A program made the translations under genes and the position numbers. From Atopsyche davidsoni (lineage: Eukaryota > Arthropoda > Insecta > Trichoptera > Hydrobiosidae): 64,000 nucleotides of DNA. The notes under the pieces are model-generated. The model saw nothing but the letters and a program-made list of their open reading frames with translations. It searched no databases and was not told the origin of the DNA. Where the stretch lies: positions 8,572,501-8,636,500 of the forward strand of contig JAILWY010000025.1 of the NCBI GenBank assembly GCA_022113835.1, read 5' to 3'. Positions 11,340-24,780 of this stretch are shown here, piece after piece (within the stretch, counting starts at the first letter, position 1; each line of letters starts with the position of its first letter).

Positions 11340-12845
11340 GCGTATTCGGCTATTCGAAGCCGGGACGAGGTGCCGACCCCGAGCCTCGGCCGTGCCAGCC
11401 CGCCAGCTCTTGGAAAAGTGTGCAGAGAATAAGAGAGTTTCAATAGAAGCATCGCTCGAGTGCAAAATGACCGTCACGGGACCAAAAATGATCCGGCATT
11501 GTCTGTCCCGGCAGCTCGCAGCGGGCAAAAACCATTTTTGTATGAAGTATTTTTATTTTCGGACCCCTCGAAAACAGAGTTTTTCGCGGATATTGTTGAT
11601 CTGATCCGTGTTTTCTTTTAATTTTAGGGTTTCCGCATGCCCCGAAACTTTTTATTCTTGAAAATGTAAAAAAACCAAAGCTTTTTTTTAAAATAGAACG
11701 CTATTTCTATTTTTGTTTTGGGGAATTGCAAAATATTTTCCCGTCTCGACACCCATCCCCGAGCGCTCGGCCGGCAGGCTGAAAAACGAAACTGGGTATT
11801 TTCATTTTCAATACGGCACTCGAGTACTCGTTTTCCTTCCTCTTTTCTTCCTCGTTTGCCGCCATTTTTTCCCTGCCCCCAAAAATCGACGGCTCGCTCG
11901 ACAGCCGAACGCCGAGGAAGCGGGTGCTCGCTATTTTTTGTAAAAAAAAATTATGCGCTCCCGAATGCGACTTCTCCTCGTCCGAAAGCGGAAAACGCAG
12001 CAGCGAGCGAGAAGAGAACCCGCGCGAGGACGAAGCGCGCCTCCGACGCGAGGAATTTTGTTTATTTTGGGGAAACTCCGACGCTTCGGGGAAAACGCGG
12101 GCATCCTTATCCATAGCAAAAAACGTTCTCAACCCGGGCAGGAAGACCGGCGACGCCTCCTCGGGAGCGTTCGCCGAGGGAAGCGAGGCGTACTCACTCA
12201 TTTCCCCGGCGAGACGGATCAATCGGCGCCGGCCCCCGCGGGCCCGGGGCGCGGGGCTCGGGGCTCGGGGCTCGGGTCGGCTCGGGTGAGGGGCCCGGCC
12301 CAGGGCGCGCCGCCGCGGCCCCTCACATTCCCGCAGGCAGCTCCCTCTGAATGTCAAAAAACAAGGGAACACCGACACCGCGACAAACAAAAGAGCGCCG
12401 CCCGTCTCCTCCTATTGTCTTTCAACAAAACAATGCCGAGATTTCACAAAAACGAACGTATCGCGAATCACCTTCTCTGTATTCACTGAATCTGCGCGTC
12501 GATTTTAAGATTCTCGCGGTCCGTCGTCGTCGAAGACGCTCGGTGCGCGATTTAGTCCGGCTCTCGGATTCGCGAGGGAGCGGGCGCGGGCGCGGACACA
12601 GACACGCGCTCTCGCCGCGGCGTCTCGCGGCGGACTGGCCCGGGAGCGCCCGAGCGCCCGAGCGCGCGAGTCTCCGAGTCTCCGAGTCTCCGAGCGCCCG
12701 AGTCTCCGAGTCTCCGGGTCTCCGAGCGCCGGACCCCGCGGGCGCCGGGGCGCGACTTTCGAATTGAGGATGCCCTCGTCTCGAACCGATTGATTCCACT
12801 CCAGAGACTCCGCTCCCCAGCCGCCGATCGCTCGGGAACCATTTT
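11340..12845. promoter_or_regulatory. CpG-rich island, candidate promoter or first-exon region
   Basis: About 1.5 kb of sequence much richer in G+C and in CpG than its surroundings, open in several frames on both strands. On the minus strand ATGAGTGAGTACG at about 12197-12185 contains a strong-looking splice donor, which would fit a 5' exon of a minus-strand gene such as the one at 1.7-2.7 kb. Function is inferred from composition alone. Confidence 0.3.
12660..12724. repeat. Short-period repeat, unit GAGTCTCC with GAGCGCCC variants
   Basis: Eight-bp units in tandem within the CpG-rich block. Confidence 0.8.
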
Positions 12846-13276
12846 ACTAAAATTCAACCAAACTCGGCCTGATTTTATTAAAAGGCCTCCCGGATTCTTT
12901 TGATTCTCTCTAGCGAAGATGTCAATTTAATGAAAGAGATCAGAATAAATGTTTTAGGTCTCGGGCGGAGAGGGCTTCCGGCTTCGAGCTGGATTACGAG
13001 CTCCGTCCCTGCTCGACGCGCTGTCTGCAGAAGCAGGTGAGTGCAGTTCTTCAGCCGACGTGCAGAGCAAATCGGTGACAGAGACTCTCAAACGGTATCG
13101 GGAATCGACGCTGATCAGTTTCGGGAGCGACAGGGTTGAAACACAGCGGGAAGACGGCTATTCTATTTCACCGGTGAGGTAGTCGTCGAATGACATTTTG
13201 TTTTTCATACGACGAGTTTTCAAATATTACTTCGATGAAATAAATAAGCCCAACGTCACTTTTGTAACGTTTAAAC

Positions 13277-13952
13277 CGGAGGTCCCCAAACTTGTTGTCC
13301 CGTAGATCCCTTGTCGAGTTTTCCCGTTTTTCGTAGACCCTTGCCTTGCTAATATTGAACTTTTACAAATTCATCAACTTCAAACATATTTTGACATCTG
13401 ATATAGAACAACTCACTTTAATAGGGTATACTGTACAGTGAATTTAAAAATTAAAAAGGTAAAATACATGTAAAGTTAACGATTCCTATATTAATTAAAA
13501 ACACACAAAATTCAATTATAGTTACATTCACTAAAAAAATCTATACTTTTAATGGGAGGGATGGGTCTGATGCTTTGATAGCAAATTTTTTAATATTTGG
13601 CTTCAAATAAGTCAGAAACCTTAAATCTTCTCGCCCAGTGATTTCCAATCTTTTTCTTTTTTTTGTAAGAAGATTGACAAACGTACTGAAACCCCTTTCC
13701 ACGAGGTATGAAGATGGAAAAGCTATCAAATTTTTTTTTGCAATAGTCCATAATGCAGGATAAATAGCATTATTATGTAAGTACATAGGTACAATCTGTG
13801 TTAGGTGCATTATGACATTTACGGAATGCCTAAATTTTGGTGACCCCCATTTACAGTTCACGCACCCCCAATTTAAGTTTTAGCTGTCATCGACCCCTTG
13901 CAGGGCGGAATCGACCCCTGGGTGTCGATATTGACCACTTTGGAAACCTATG
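13277..13952 (-). mobile_element. hAT element, internally deleted
   Basis: The left end GGAGGTCCCCAAACTTG and right end (inverse CATAGGTTTCCAAAGTGG) form imperfect short inverted termini of the CAG.GGTCCCCAA type. Flanks are GTTTAAAC (13269-13276) and GTTAAAAC (13953-13960), an 8-bp duplication with one mismatch, as expected for hAT. Only the 3' part of a transposase remains inside. Confidence 0.75.
13541..13861 (-). pseudogene. hAT transposase fragment (C-terminal dimerisation domain)
   Basis: The frame carries the hAT C-terminal hallmark: FPSSYLVERGFSTFVNLL followed by TKKRKRLEI and a downstream DLRFLTYLKPNI stretch, as in ZBED5/SCAND3-like hAT proteins. The N-terminal zinc finger and RNase H core are absent. 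Confidence 0.82.
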
Positions 13953-14199
13953 GTTAAAACCAATTTTCGGTAGTTTTCGATGGTGCATGTTTGTCGGAGG
14001 CCTCCTCAAGCAAACTAAGCGCTTCAGCTGCATTTTTTTCAAGTTAAAGCAGAATAGCAAGCCTTGCCGCAAATGCTGTTTTTTGGCTCAAAACTCGACA
14101 TCTTCATTGTTAGAAAAATTATTATTGCGTTGCGATATGTGTTGGTATTATGACTGCTTATTGTTTACAGATATGTAGTCTATAATAAAAAAAACACAC

Positions 14200-16350
14200 A
14201 AGTTAAGACATGTATGTCGACTACATGTGTCGTTAGCGCCATCTATGTGTGAAATCCCGAAACTTATATATATATTTTGCACCGCCCCACAGCGAGTAGC
14301 ACTCGCTCCCGCCGAATCATAAGGTTGATTAGGGTGCAGTGATTAGTTTTTTCATTAGTTCTGCTTGATTTCAAAAAATACTTTTCGGTTTAAAAGATGA
14401 AGCCACCTCTTTCTGTGATTTTCTTGATACAAGGCAAACACCGGAAAACAAACTAGACAGCCGCAATTGTTCTCTACCACTCGCCGCCCCCCTCTCCCTC
14501 CTCTGCAGTCTCTTCTTTGATAATGTAGGCTCATGTGTTATTTATTTAATGTTTTTATTAATTCAGTTTTACAATATTATTTCACCTTAAAAATTGAAAG
14601 TTTTGAAAATTGTTACAATAATTCATAAAGACAAAATTACGACTCATTTTTCAGGAACCACATTTTTATACGTCACGTCCAAACAAACAGCGCAAGACTC
14701 AAAATAATTTTTCTACTTTTTTAAATGTAGAAAAGGTAATAAAAAAAAACCTGTCTCGATAAACCGTCGGCACAAAATAGCTCTCTATTGGCGCCTCTGT
14801 CCGAGCACACGGAGAGCCTGAAACAGGCTGGTTATAATAATGTTATATTATTTCTTTAAAGTGGCTGCTTCGTAAATTCCCTTTAATACCCATACTTGTG
14901 GTGCTCTGCTATCGAGCCCCCTCAGCGGCGCCGCAACCGTTATACTTGCTTTTGTTCAATTGAACTCGTACAGCCTTATATGCGTAATATTATATTAACT
15001 GTGTATTGTTTGACTGACAATGTTTCGTGTTCAATTCGGTCAATTTAATATCAGTCGTATAGTGTACAAATATAAATATATATATATATTGTACTCGAGT
15101 TATTTTTGATCTATTTGATTACCGCATAGTTGGTGTTATCTGCTTAAATTTCGATATCTGACCGCATCCACCTTGGGTGAGGGGCGAAAGCAGAGTGAAC
15201 GCTTCTTGTTGATAGTCAAAAATTAAAATGCAACCAACAATATTCGCATTTTGAGAAGCCCCGTTCGCTTTCGTAGACAAGTGGCATCGTAGACCCGCCG
15301 TGGGGATGTTTCCGACTCGCTCTCCCTCGCATAATACCCGTTCCATGTATATTTGCGTCTCCCTCTCTTCTTTACCGTCTGAGAGCCTCGTGGGGAGTTT
15401 TCTCAAAAGTCAGCGGTGCGCGGGACAAATGATTTTGCCAAAAAACTAATTAGATTTAAAAAAAATCCACCATAATTGTTATTTTATCTCTTATTCAAAT
15501 GAACGCAAAATACAAGTTGAGAATATTTTGCATCTCAAGTTGTGGTCATAACGATGGTGTGCGTTCAAGGGAGCGACGCAGCTCTGCGCACCGGAACATT
15601 GTGCATTGTAAAAATACGCATCTCTTTTTTTCTTTTATTTCTTTCAGGTTCCCTTTGGGGCAGGTCGTGTTGAAATACTGAAACCAACAAAAGAATATAA
15701 AAATCATTTTCATGGTAATTTTCTTACTGCCGTGCAGTCGACATTTACGTTCTGAAATGACACACAGTTCCAATTTTTTCGGATACACGTTTTGACTATT
15801 ACTCTGATGTCTAAGACTTGATAATTTTTAATTATGTAATTTTTTTATAAAATTTAAGTTATTACATATCGTTTTGAATTAATTAGGAATATTTGTTTTC
15901 CGTATCTTTGTAAAAAATCATGCAACATACGAACACTTTTTTTTTAAATTTTAAACATAATAAATTAAAATGTTGTATGTCTAAATCTTTAATACTAATT
16001 AACTATGTATATTTGTTTAAGTATAATAATAGTGGGGTTTTATACTAAAAACAGTCAAAATAATCAAAACAATTGTAGTATCTCTGTGACCAGGTCAATT
16101 AACTAAGAAAAATAAAATCACCCCAAGGCTTAAAGCAGAAAACACCTCAAAAACCACGTAAAAAGTGTTCAAAACCTACCTTTATAACTATTTGCCCAAA
16201 AGCTCAAAGTAGCACACCTAAAACAATTACAGCCTCAACTCCAAAAAGTTGTAACATTAACAAAATAACCACCCTAGAACAGCTCGTATGTAAAAGAAAT
16301 ATACGATACATTTTCCTCTGTGCAAATTTTCACCTAAGGATAAGCAAAGA
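14200..16350. other. AT-rich non-coding sequence
   Basis: No gene, tRNA or transposon ends recognised. Weak open frames only. Confidence 0.4.
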
Positions 16351-16906
16351 GCTTTACGAATTGTTTAAAGATAATTCCAATATGTGCACTGCGCTACTCG
16401 CAGTAAGGCCTACAGTCGCTTGATATTTAGTATTTTTACACGGAAATGCTACCAAATTTCGTATAGCATCGCTGAGTTTCGGACGTTTTGCTAGACTCGA
16501 GATGGCAAGCGAGGGGGACAAACGCATGCAAAATGCGCAAGTGCGAAGGAGAGGTGCGCGTAGTTTACGGGAAGCTGTTGAGTGAGACGCCGGTACGGTT
16601 TCGCGAGCTGTGCGAGAGGGAAGACGATAATTCAGCCGGGACATGAGCAATATTGATCCTCGCGGATGGCAGGGAGAGCAGATCGCTCGCTCGGCGGCGA
16701 AGGACGCGACTCGCTTCTCCGAGGTGCATCTTCGGAAACTGAACTCTTCTCCAAAGATTTTCTCTCACTTTGATCTTCTAGGAAACTTTTAGTTTTTTTT
16801 TTAAATATTGCTCAACTTGGGGTAAAAATATTCCTCGCTTCTGGTACACTGTCATTTTGCAACGCACATCTTACAGATGATTGTTTAATAAATACATTAT
16901 CAATCA

Positions 16907-17058
16907 GAAATTCAATATTTTTGACAGAAAGTACTTGGTGGAATTCCATTTTGATATTTTTGAATACTTGTGATTTTCCACATGTTCGTTTATATTTGTG
17001 ACCGGTTTCGCCAACCTTTCACGTTGGCATTATCAAACAGAGTACTCTGTTTGATAAT
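16907..17058. mobile_element. Foldback element, copy B, partial
   Basis: Carries the one-sided extension (GAAATTCAATATTTTTGACA), the arm and the GACCGGTTTCGCCAACC core. It then ends in a short inverted tip (CATTATCAAACAGAGTACTC and its inverse) instead of a full second arm. I could not match a target duplication. Confidence 0.75.
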
Positions 17059-17338
17059 CACACTCTCATTCCTCTTCCGTACGGCCGTTTTGAATATTCA
17101 ATGAGTGTTTTTTTTATAAACTAAGTTGATTCCGTCTCGAGAGAATGCAAAAAATTTAAAGGCACTGATGAGATATTAAAAACGGGAGAGAAAATAATTT
17201 TTCAGGGATTTTACAAAAGATCTCATGTTTTTAAAATAAGAAACGCCTTATTTGATAATGCTGGTTGATTACACGCTTGAACGGCCAGCGGAATCGCCTT
17301 CGCCGTTCAAACAGACTTCCACGACGTCGGCTGGTGGC

Positions 17339-17421
17339 TGCGGGGCGAGCAGGGGCGAGCAGGGGCGAGCCGGGGCGAGCCGGGGCGAGCAGGGGCGAGC
17401 AGGGGCGAGCAGGGGCGAGCT
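17339..17421. repeat. Minisatellite, 10-bp unit GGGGCGAGCA
   Basis: About eight tandem copies, with A/C variation at the last position of the unit. Confidence 0.93.
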
Positions 17422-18076
17422 GGGGTGCGGCGCCTTCAGCCCGCCCCGACTAGGGGAGCCCCCGGGGTCCGAGGTCCTCGAGGTATGTGTTTTATGATGA
17501 AATTATGTCACGATGAAACATTTATTCAAAACAAAACATTATGTTGTTAGATTACGCGCGAGCGTCTGTCGCATTTATATTCATTGCGATACAATGTTTT
17601 CCTTTAAACGGCTCACAAATAAAATGAAAATGCTCCAGAGCGCGGGCTCCGGGATTTACGGATTCGTATTTTACCATTTTTAACGTTTCGATTGTAAATC
17701 GATCGCTTTAAACGGGGTTTACAATATAATAAGTCAGGTAAAAAATACAAGTTACGGTTTTGTAGTTGTAGGTAAAATGTAATACATTTTAATAAAATAA
17801 CATTTCAAGTGTTGTTTCAATTTTTTATTTGCTGACGCGACTAGTTTTGCCGACACGCTAGGTTGCCATCTTCGAACGGAGCGGAGCCACCGGGACGCGT
17901 CCGCGAAACTAGTCGGATCAAAACGTAAAAACTTGTAACCTCCCTAAAAAAATGGTTTTCAAAAATATTCAAATAGAATTTCACCGAACGCTTTATACGC
18001 GTTGATTATTTTGCGTGTAAAATTGTCATACAACGGAAATGAAGTACAATATGAATGAATTCTGTACGGTGCGGTG

Positions 18077-20779
18077 TCAGGGCCTCTGCAGCTCGCAGTC
18101 GTACACGGTGGCGGAGGTCTCGGTGTACAGGAGCTTGCACACGGCCGCGTTGTTCTCGAAGCTCTGCTCCGCCACCTTGAGCTCGGGGTTCACCGCCACG
18201 CGCAGCGAGTACGCGCCGGGCTCCAGCTCCGAGATGTCCACCCACTGGCAATCGATGTTGTACTTGTAGATGTCGGAGCAGTTCACCGAAACTCCTGGAA
18301 ATCAATTAACGTATTGTTTTACAAAAACATACTCAGCAGAGAAGTTTGATAATACGAGCAGCCCGCTCCCTGCCGGGGCTGAGGGCCCTCCCTGAGGGCT
18401 CACCCTGGTCCCCGTAGGCGGCGCAGGCGTACTTGGGCGCCACGCCGGGCAGGCAGGTGTTGTCCTCGAGGCAGAAGGACGCCTTGTGGCCCTCCGCCAC
18501 GCGCCGGCCGCCCGCGTCCGTGATGTCGAACATGGCGAACACCTCCATGCTGTGGTAGTGCCTGCGGAGAGCATACGTCATCTTACGACTTTTGGAATTT
18601 CCTTCCCCTCGAGTGCTCGTTGTGCGCATTGTAAGCCGGAAGTAACGGCGAAACACAGTTTGTAATCTTAATTATATAACGGGGATATCCTTACATATGG
18701 CACATGTGCCACTCCCACATGTGCTTAGGAATCGACGGTCTGAAGTCTGCGGTTCCAATGTTGAGGACACTCGCCGTGAACTTCAAGAGCCTCCTCGTCT
18801 CCGTGAACCAGTCCTCCTGCGTCCGCTGCATCACGTACGCCTGGCTGGCCAGGCAGTTCTCCTCCATGGCGCACTGCAGAGCGAACATCTGCCTGTCTTC
18901 CAGGTGCGCCGTCCTCATCAACTCGTAGTGGTCGAAGACCAGGTCGGCCATTCGAGTGACGCAGATGACGGCCGCCAGGTTGTCTCCAGTGCCCGGACAA
19001 GAGACATCCCCCAGGCTGTCGTGAAGGCACTGCTCCACGCCGAGTTCCGTGCCGTTGCACTGCACTCCGCTCAGGACGGTCGTGGTGTGGTTTCCACCGA
19101 AGAAGGACGTCTGAAACGCACTCATCGCGTAGCCGAGGCCGAGACTCTTGCAAACCACGAGAGCCTCCAGCAAGGACCAGCCGTCTCCGCAGATCGTGCC
19201 CCATCTGTCTGCATATTTCACCTGTAGAATATTAATAAAGGCTCAGCACACGCGGTCAGCGGAACCGGTGAACGCAAGTGGACCGAGGCGCTCCTGGAGA
19301 CTGGAGGCGCTGGACTGCCGCGGCACAGATTGGCCACAAACAACTTTGAGTACATTGTGCACATTTTGTTGGTAAAAAAGGTAATCGTGATCTAACATAA
19401 ATATATTGCTACAGCTTTTTGTGTAGTAATTTTTGCAACTGTCAGTAAGACTGAATTTCCAAAGGCTGTACGAACGGAGGGTGTACTCTGGACATATAAG
19501 CAGAACGCGCTTGCTGCCTTGAAGTGCTCTTGAGAAGCAAACCCAAAAACGAGAGTTTTATCCAACTTGCCAAATTTTGTGCAAAAAAAAAAATTTGTTG
19601 AAGGGACTGCGGATTGATTTAAACTGTCTCACCAAACCTCGGGAAAAGATTTCTAATCAATGTATTCGACTCTCGGCAAATCCTCTCGCGCGCATCAAGT
19701 CAAGTCAATTAGGGGTCGCCCTGTCGTTTATTTATTTACAACAAGCCACACCGTGAAAATATCGGACGGTAATATCCGATACGTATCGAGAAAACTTCTT
19801 ATTTTCCTAGAGGTGGTGAAGAAATAGACGCTTTACCAATTCTGAATAAATGAAATCTTTCTTTTAACCTCCACCCTCCCTTCGGTGGCGGTCCGCCCGC
19901 CGCGCAGCCGCACTCTCACTCCTTCCGCCACGTCTGATATGCGGCGCTTCTTCTTCTTCTCGGCCTCCGTCAGCCGTGGCTCCTGCAAGTCCGACTCCTT
20001 GCTGCCCAGGCAGACGACTCCGGCGGCTTCTTCCGGAGTGCAGTCGCTGGAGCCCCAACCGTCAAACCGGCACAGGCCGAGGGAACTTTCATTGCCCACG
20101 CAGTAAATATTGTCCATCCAGTATTTTCCTTTAAAAAAAAATGACTTAGGCAACAAAGACCCTGAAGACCGCGCGGTTTACCACGAAGACACTCACTGCT
20201 GGCGAGCCCGAAGCGCGCGCTGTGCGTGTGCTGGACTGGGGCGCCCAGCTGCAGCTGGCGGCAGACCACGGCCGCCTCCTGGGGCCCCCACTCGTCGTCG
20301 CACGCGGCGCCCCACTTGCTGTTGTGCAGCACCTCCACGTTGCCTGCAACCGTGCTTAGTTTTCTCGACCGGCAGAGGAACCTCCACTAGGCATTGGATT
20401 TGCAAATAGCCATCGGTGCTCACCCAGTCGCAGCGCCAGAGTGCCCGACAGGAATATTAATTTTTTGTAAAATCTCACAATTTCATTTACAAATCTTATA
20501 CATACTTGGAAGCGTTTCTTTTTAATGAAAATCTAAATGGCCATTGATAAATACGTGAAATTGAAATACGACCGAACCCTCGAACTCGCTTTTGCCCCCC
20601 ACTAAGCGCAGGGCGCCTTCCTTCTTCTGGAACTTCTTGAGCATCTGCTGCACCAGCCCCGCCTTCCTCTTCCTCTCTTCTTCGGACAGTCTCCTGACGC
20701 TGTCGCTCTGCGCGCACAAGGTCAGCAGCAGCAGGAGCGGCAGGATGAGCATCGCCAGGTGCTCGTTCTTTAGCAGCAT
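18077..20779 (-). CDS. Loxl2: Lysyl oxidase-like 2 (two SRCR domains plus LOX catalytic domain)
   Basis: A secreted copper amine oxidase that deaminates peptidyl lysine for matrix cross-linking. Six exons join in frame with GT-AG sites: 20578-20779, 20197-20343, 19869-20128, 18695-19221, 18404-18561, 18077-18294, giving 503 residues. Residues 1-26 are a signal peptide (MLILPLLLLLTLC core). SRCR1 runs from about residue 57 (LRLVGGKSEF) to EEAAGVVC. SRCR2 runs from VRLRGGR to AAVICV. The LOX domain starts at MADLVFDHYELM and keeps the copper motif WEWHMCHMHYHSME, the lysine of the lysyl-tyrosylquinone cofactor in AEGHKASFCLED, and the partner tyrosine after DCQWVDI. All key residues are intact. 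Two SRCR domains match insect Loxl2 rather than the four of vertebrates. Start is the first ATG before the signal peptide. Confidence 0.95.
18295..18403 (-). other. Last intron of Loxl2 (109 bp)
   Basis: Donor GGTGAGC after CAG and acceptor TTTCCAG. The junction restores the conserved ...YGDQG-VSVNC... reading, which supports both sites. Confidence 0.9.
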
Positions 20780-21240
20780 TGTTCCACTATGACTTTCTTA
20801 CACACATCATATCTATCAGCATCCTTAGGTAACACTCGAATTTCAGTTTCGAGAAGAATTCTGATAACAGAATGTAGCGTTATACAACAATTTACAGCGA
20901 AGAATTTATATTTACCGACGGTTTTTTTTTGTGTTTTTCTCTTTCTTTGGTTAATTACGAAGTATTTGGTTAATTACGAAGATTTTTGGTACGGAAGCTT
21001 ATTTCAAAGATTTTATAAAATAAATAAATAGATAAAAACACATCCAAAATATACATAGGAGAGGTTCGCTTGAAAATCTAATAAGTAAGAATAAAGTAGC
21101 TTTATATAAAATTTAGGATATGCTTTTGGCATCTCAAAAATATATTCCATATTTATTTAATTATGGTTCGATTTAGGAATTGAAATCATAAAAAAAAATT
21201 TCTTACTTTAAAGTAACTTTTTTAAAAGAGTATTCGAGAG
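20780..21240. other. Upstream of Loxl2: AT-rich, no gene
   Basis: Expected to hold the Loxl2 5'UTR and promoter on the minus strand. No clear core-promoter motif picked out. Confidence 0.3.
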
Positions 21241-21370
21241 TTGCTGGGTTAAAAACACCCTATTTCGCGGGGCGCCTGAATCCAACGGGTGTTCCTAAAG
21301 TTCAAGAAGGGCCTCCACCTCCGGCAGCCCGCGGGCATCTCTGGCAAGAAGGGCCGAGGATGCGCCTCCC

Positions 21371-21465
21371 TGTATGGGGGCCCTGTGTGGGGCCCTGCAT
21401 GGGGCCCTGTATGGGGCCCTGCATGGGGCCCTGCATGGGGCCCTGTATGGGGCCCTGTATGGGGG
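21371..21465. repeat. Minisatellite, 12-bp unit ATGGGGCCCTGT/C
   Basis: About eight copies; the unit contains the palindrome GGGGCCC. Confidence 0.93.
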
Positions 21466-22378
21466 CTGCCGCGCACCACGAATATACTCATAACCGACGA
21501 AGTGCGGCCCCGCATGCCGGGATGGCCTTTCCCGAGGGGTCAGGCAGATGGACAAACGATCGGGTTCGGGCAAACGAATTGGCCTTCGAATTAATTAGTA
21601 TCTGTCAAATACCGAAGGAAAATCATCGAAAAACATTTACATCGCCTTCGGACTTGATTCACATGAATTGTAATTATCACACCGAAGAGAAAACAAACTC
21701 TCGGGTGACTTACACAATCACATAAATTACCACTACTCGCTTTTGCCAGAGGTCAGTCAGTAACTGTGATATTTTTTGAAAAATTATTTAAGGGAAACAT
21801 TGACTACTTTAAAACAATCTTTTTCCAGTAACAATTTATAATAATTCAAAGTATTTATAAAAATACTCGAATTCTGAAAAACTCTGGCGCAGTCTGATTA
21901 TGGTCAAATCAGATATTTGTTTTGTTTTTTAATAAAACATAAGGATTTCTGTACGATAAGTTAGTTAATCATCATATCAATGATAATCAATTTTTCGAGG
22001 ATAGGCGACCATCGCGAAAGGATCGAAGGAGATCTCCGATCTATCTACGGAGCTGCGGCGCGCCACGGGGGCAGTTCACAAGCTCCAAGTATTCACAGCA
22101 CTCAACAGTGTTTTACACAGAAGCGATTCGGAGTCGGCGCTCCGGCGACACTGACTGCGTGTCTTCTGCCGCGCTGGACTCCGCGCTGGACACCGCCCCG
22201 CCCCCCCCGCCCCGAGCTTTAGATTCACTCTACAAGTAGACTCAATTCGAAGGAGTCCCCCAAAAGTCATCACACTTTTTATTCAATCACGCGCGACTCG
22301 TTCACTTTGGGGACGAGCGCAGCGCCAGATGTTAATTGCCGCGCGTAAATCTCGCTGGCACGCGTTACGTAATGCAGT

Positions 22379-22524
22379 AGGCAGGGAGCAGGGGGCAGGG
22401 GGCAGGGGGGCAGGGGGGCAGGGGGGCAGGGGGCAGGGGGGCAGGGGGCAGGGGGCAGGGGGCAGGGGGGCAGGGGGCAGGGGGGCAGGGGGGCAGGGGG
22501 CAGGGGGCAGGGGGGGCAGGGGGA
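22379..22524. repeat. Minisatellite, 7/8-bp unit GGGGGCA
   Basis: About 20 G-runs of 5-6 bases on the plus strand spaced by CA. Strong G-quadruplex potential by inspection. Confidence 0.95.
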
Positions 22525-22847
22525 GGCTCATCACCGCGTGCAGGGCGTCTCGGGCTCTCGCATTGTGTGAATTCGCGGAAGGACAAAATGGAATAATTCA
22601 TCGACCGACCTTCTCTCTCTTGGCTATTTTTGGATGGCGATCGTCCTTTTGATTGAAGAAATTCTCCGTTCAATTTGCAGACGGCGGCCGTCCTCGGGCT
22701 CCGGGGCCGGCGAGGGTCGGGAGTCACCGTCGAGTTGCGGATTGCGTAGTTTAAAAAAATATATATCACCCGGTACTCAACGATAGAGTTTTAAACAAAT
22801 ATTTTCCATCTAGTGCGATGCAGCGGAGAGCGCAGCCCGCATGCCGG

Positions 22848-22962
22848 CGGGGGGTCTCGGGGGGTCTCGGGGGGTCTCGGGGGGTCTCGGGGGGTCTCGG
22901 GGGGTCTCGGGGGGTCTCGGGGGGTGTCGGGGGGTGTCGGGGGGCGTCGGGGGGTGTCGGGG
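22848..22962. repeat. Minisatellite, 10-bp unit GGGGGGTCTC
   Basis: About eleven copies, drifting to GGGGGGTGTC at the right end. Regular G-runs of six on the plus strand. Confidence 0.95.
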
Positions 22963-23099
22963 GGGCCGCGCGGGCCACGTCGCCGGCGCCCGACGCGTCC
23001 GACTCGACCCGCCCGACCCGCCGGCCTCGGTCTGCCGGCGGACGTGCGGATAGTCATGCATTTTGTAAAAAAAAAAAGTAGTAGGTATCCTAATAGTAT

Positions 23100-24780
23100 C
23101 CGTGAAATGCTGTTGTTTGATAAATCAGAATTTTGAGAATCAAAGTAAGAATAAGTAAAGGAAAGTAGGAATCGAATAGGAAAAAGTAGGAATCCAATCA
23201 AAGCGTGTCAAACTTCAGTTGAGGACGCCTTTATTGATTTTATTTGCTATAGAAAGTATTGTTTGCACTATTGTTCTGAAATAGGAGATTCAAATGTTTT
23301 CAGTTCGTTGTTGATAATACCGGGCGACGCCAAAATCAAAACTTTTGCTAAACTAAAACTAAACTAATCCAAATTGAATAAATCGTAAATAACATATTAT
23401 TTTATAACAATTCATTGAAAATGAAAAAATACTCACTGAAGAGCAATTCTGTCATTTAAAATTTTTTTAAATTATAAATTTTGTATGCATTAAATATAAC
23501 CCCGTCTCGCCAAATTTGCCGTGATGCCATTGTTGTCCAAATGTTGCATGTTTTTTGCATCTATATATTGATTTGATTTTCAGTGGTGGTTATCGTCAAT
23601 AAATAAACTTGACAAAATTGTAGTTAACAAAAGTACTAATTTTAAGTAATGATTAAGATTTGAATATCCCTTATCATCCATGTAAATAAAAGTATATTAA
23701 ATAATAACAGTGAAATTAAGATATCGATACAAATTGAAAAGCAAAAAAAATTCCAATGAAAAATGTTTTAAAAGTATAAATACACAATTGCTTTTCAGAT
23801 AGCCTTAATTATTCTTGTCGCGTGGCAGTGAAGCCATCATTTCTAGGCTACGTGAACTTTTTGGATGCGATACACTCTCACTGAACGTGTAGTTTCCTTG
23901 ATCGAGGAACCAAGGGTCGGTTCTCTTTTTAATTTTGATCTTTTTAAATTTCCCAAATTAAATTATTGCTGAATTTCGATATTTCAATATTTGTTAGGAA
24001 CTATTTATGTATTTTGAAAATAAAACTCTTTTATCTTGCTTAGTAATAAGAAAATCAAGGAATGGCCTAAAAGTTCATTGCTATGTAGTTGAAGTTGAGT
24101 TGCCATCTTTTTAAGATTTTGGATCTATCAAGAAAACTAGTGGCCTTATTCTTTGAGAATGTATAAAAGGCCGAACCTGCAACCTTCCAACAGATCTCAA
24201 TGGGAGGAGTAGGCGAGTGAAGAATCCCGAATCCCCCAGTGGGATTGTCTGTTCTTCTCTCTTAATTTTGCTGAAATATGATCTTCAACTTTTTTGAGAT
24301 AAAATTAGTCTTCAAGATAACGAAGGAAAAGATTTGATAGATTCTTTACCTTTTAATCATGTTTTATTGTGTATATTTATATTCTTTAGAGAACCAAAAA
24401 ATGAAACATACACACACACACACACAATGAATATTATTATAGTAGATTATCAACACAGTTTTTGTATGTATTTATTGCAAGTATATTCTTGATGTACGAA
24501 TGAATGTAAACTAATGAATGCCAGAAAATTAACAAATGATTCCGTGGTCTATGGCGTGGTAAAGTTTAACATTTTGTTCAATTATAAAATTTTCATTTAT
24601 AAGAATAAGTATGTTTTGTATGCCAATTTCAATTTTCTTTGCATATATATATATAATATCACCCGAGTAATACTCGCATATTTGTACTTGTTCAATCCTG
24701 CTTTTCATTGACAATGTGTAGCATTTAGAAAGCCCATTTTTTATTTTACATACTCAAAATCATAATCAGGCATAATCTTT
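23100..24780. other. AT-rich non-coding sequence
   Basis: No gene recognised. Contains a short (CA)n run at 24408-24426. The segment around 23800-24240 is less AT-rich but shows no known RNA gene. Confidence 0.4.

Noticed and set aside
11707..12857. Several long frames in the CpG-rich block, including a 227-codon one on the minus strand
   Set aside because: Open in many frames on both strands because of high GC; no domain recognised.
16907..17058. 12-bp target duplication for foldback copy B
   Set aside because: No matching words at the two edges; the copy is probably truncated, so it was not counted as support.
23800..24240. Small nuclear RNA or other RNA gene
   Set aside because: The segment is less AT-rich and has hairpins, but no U-snRNA, 7SK or similar signature was recognised.
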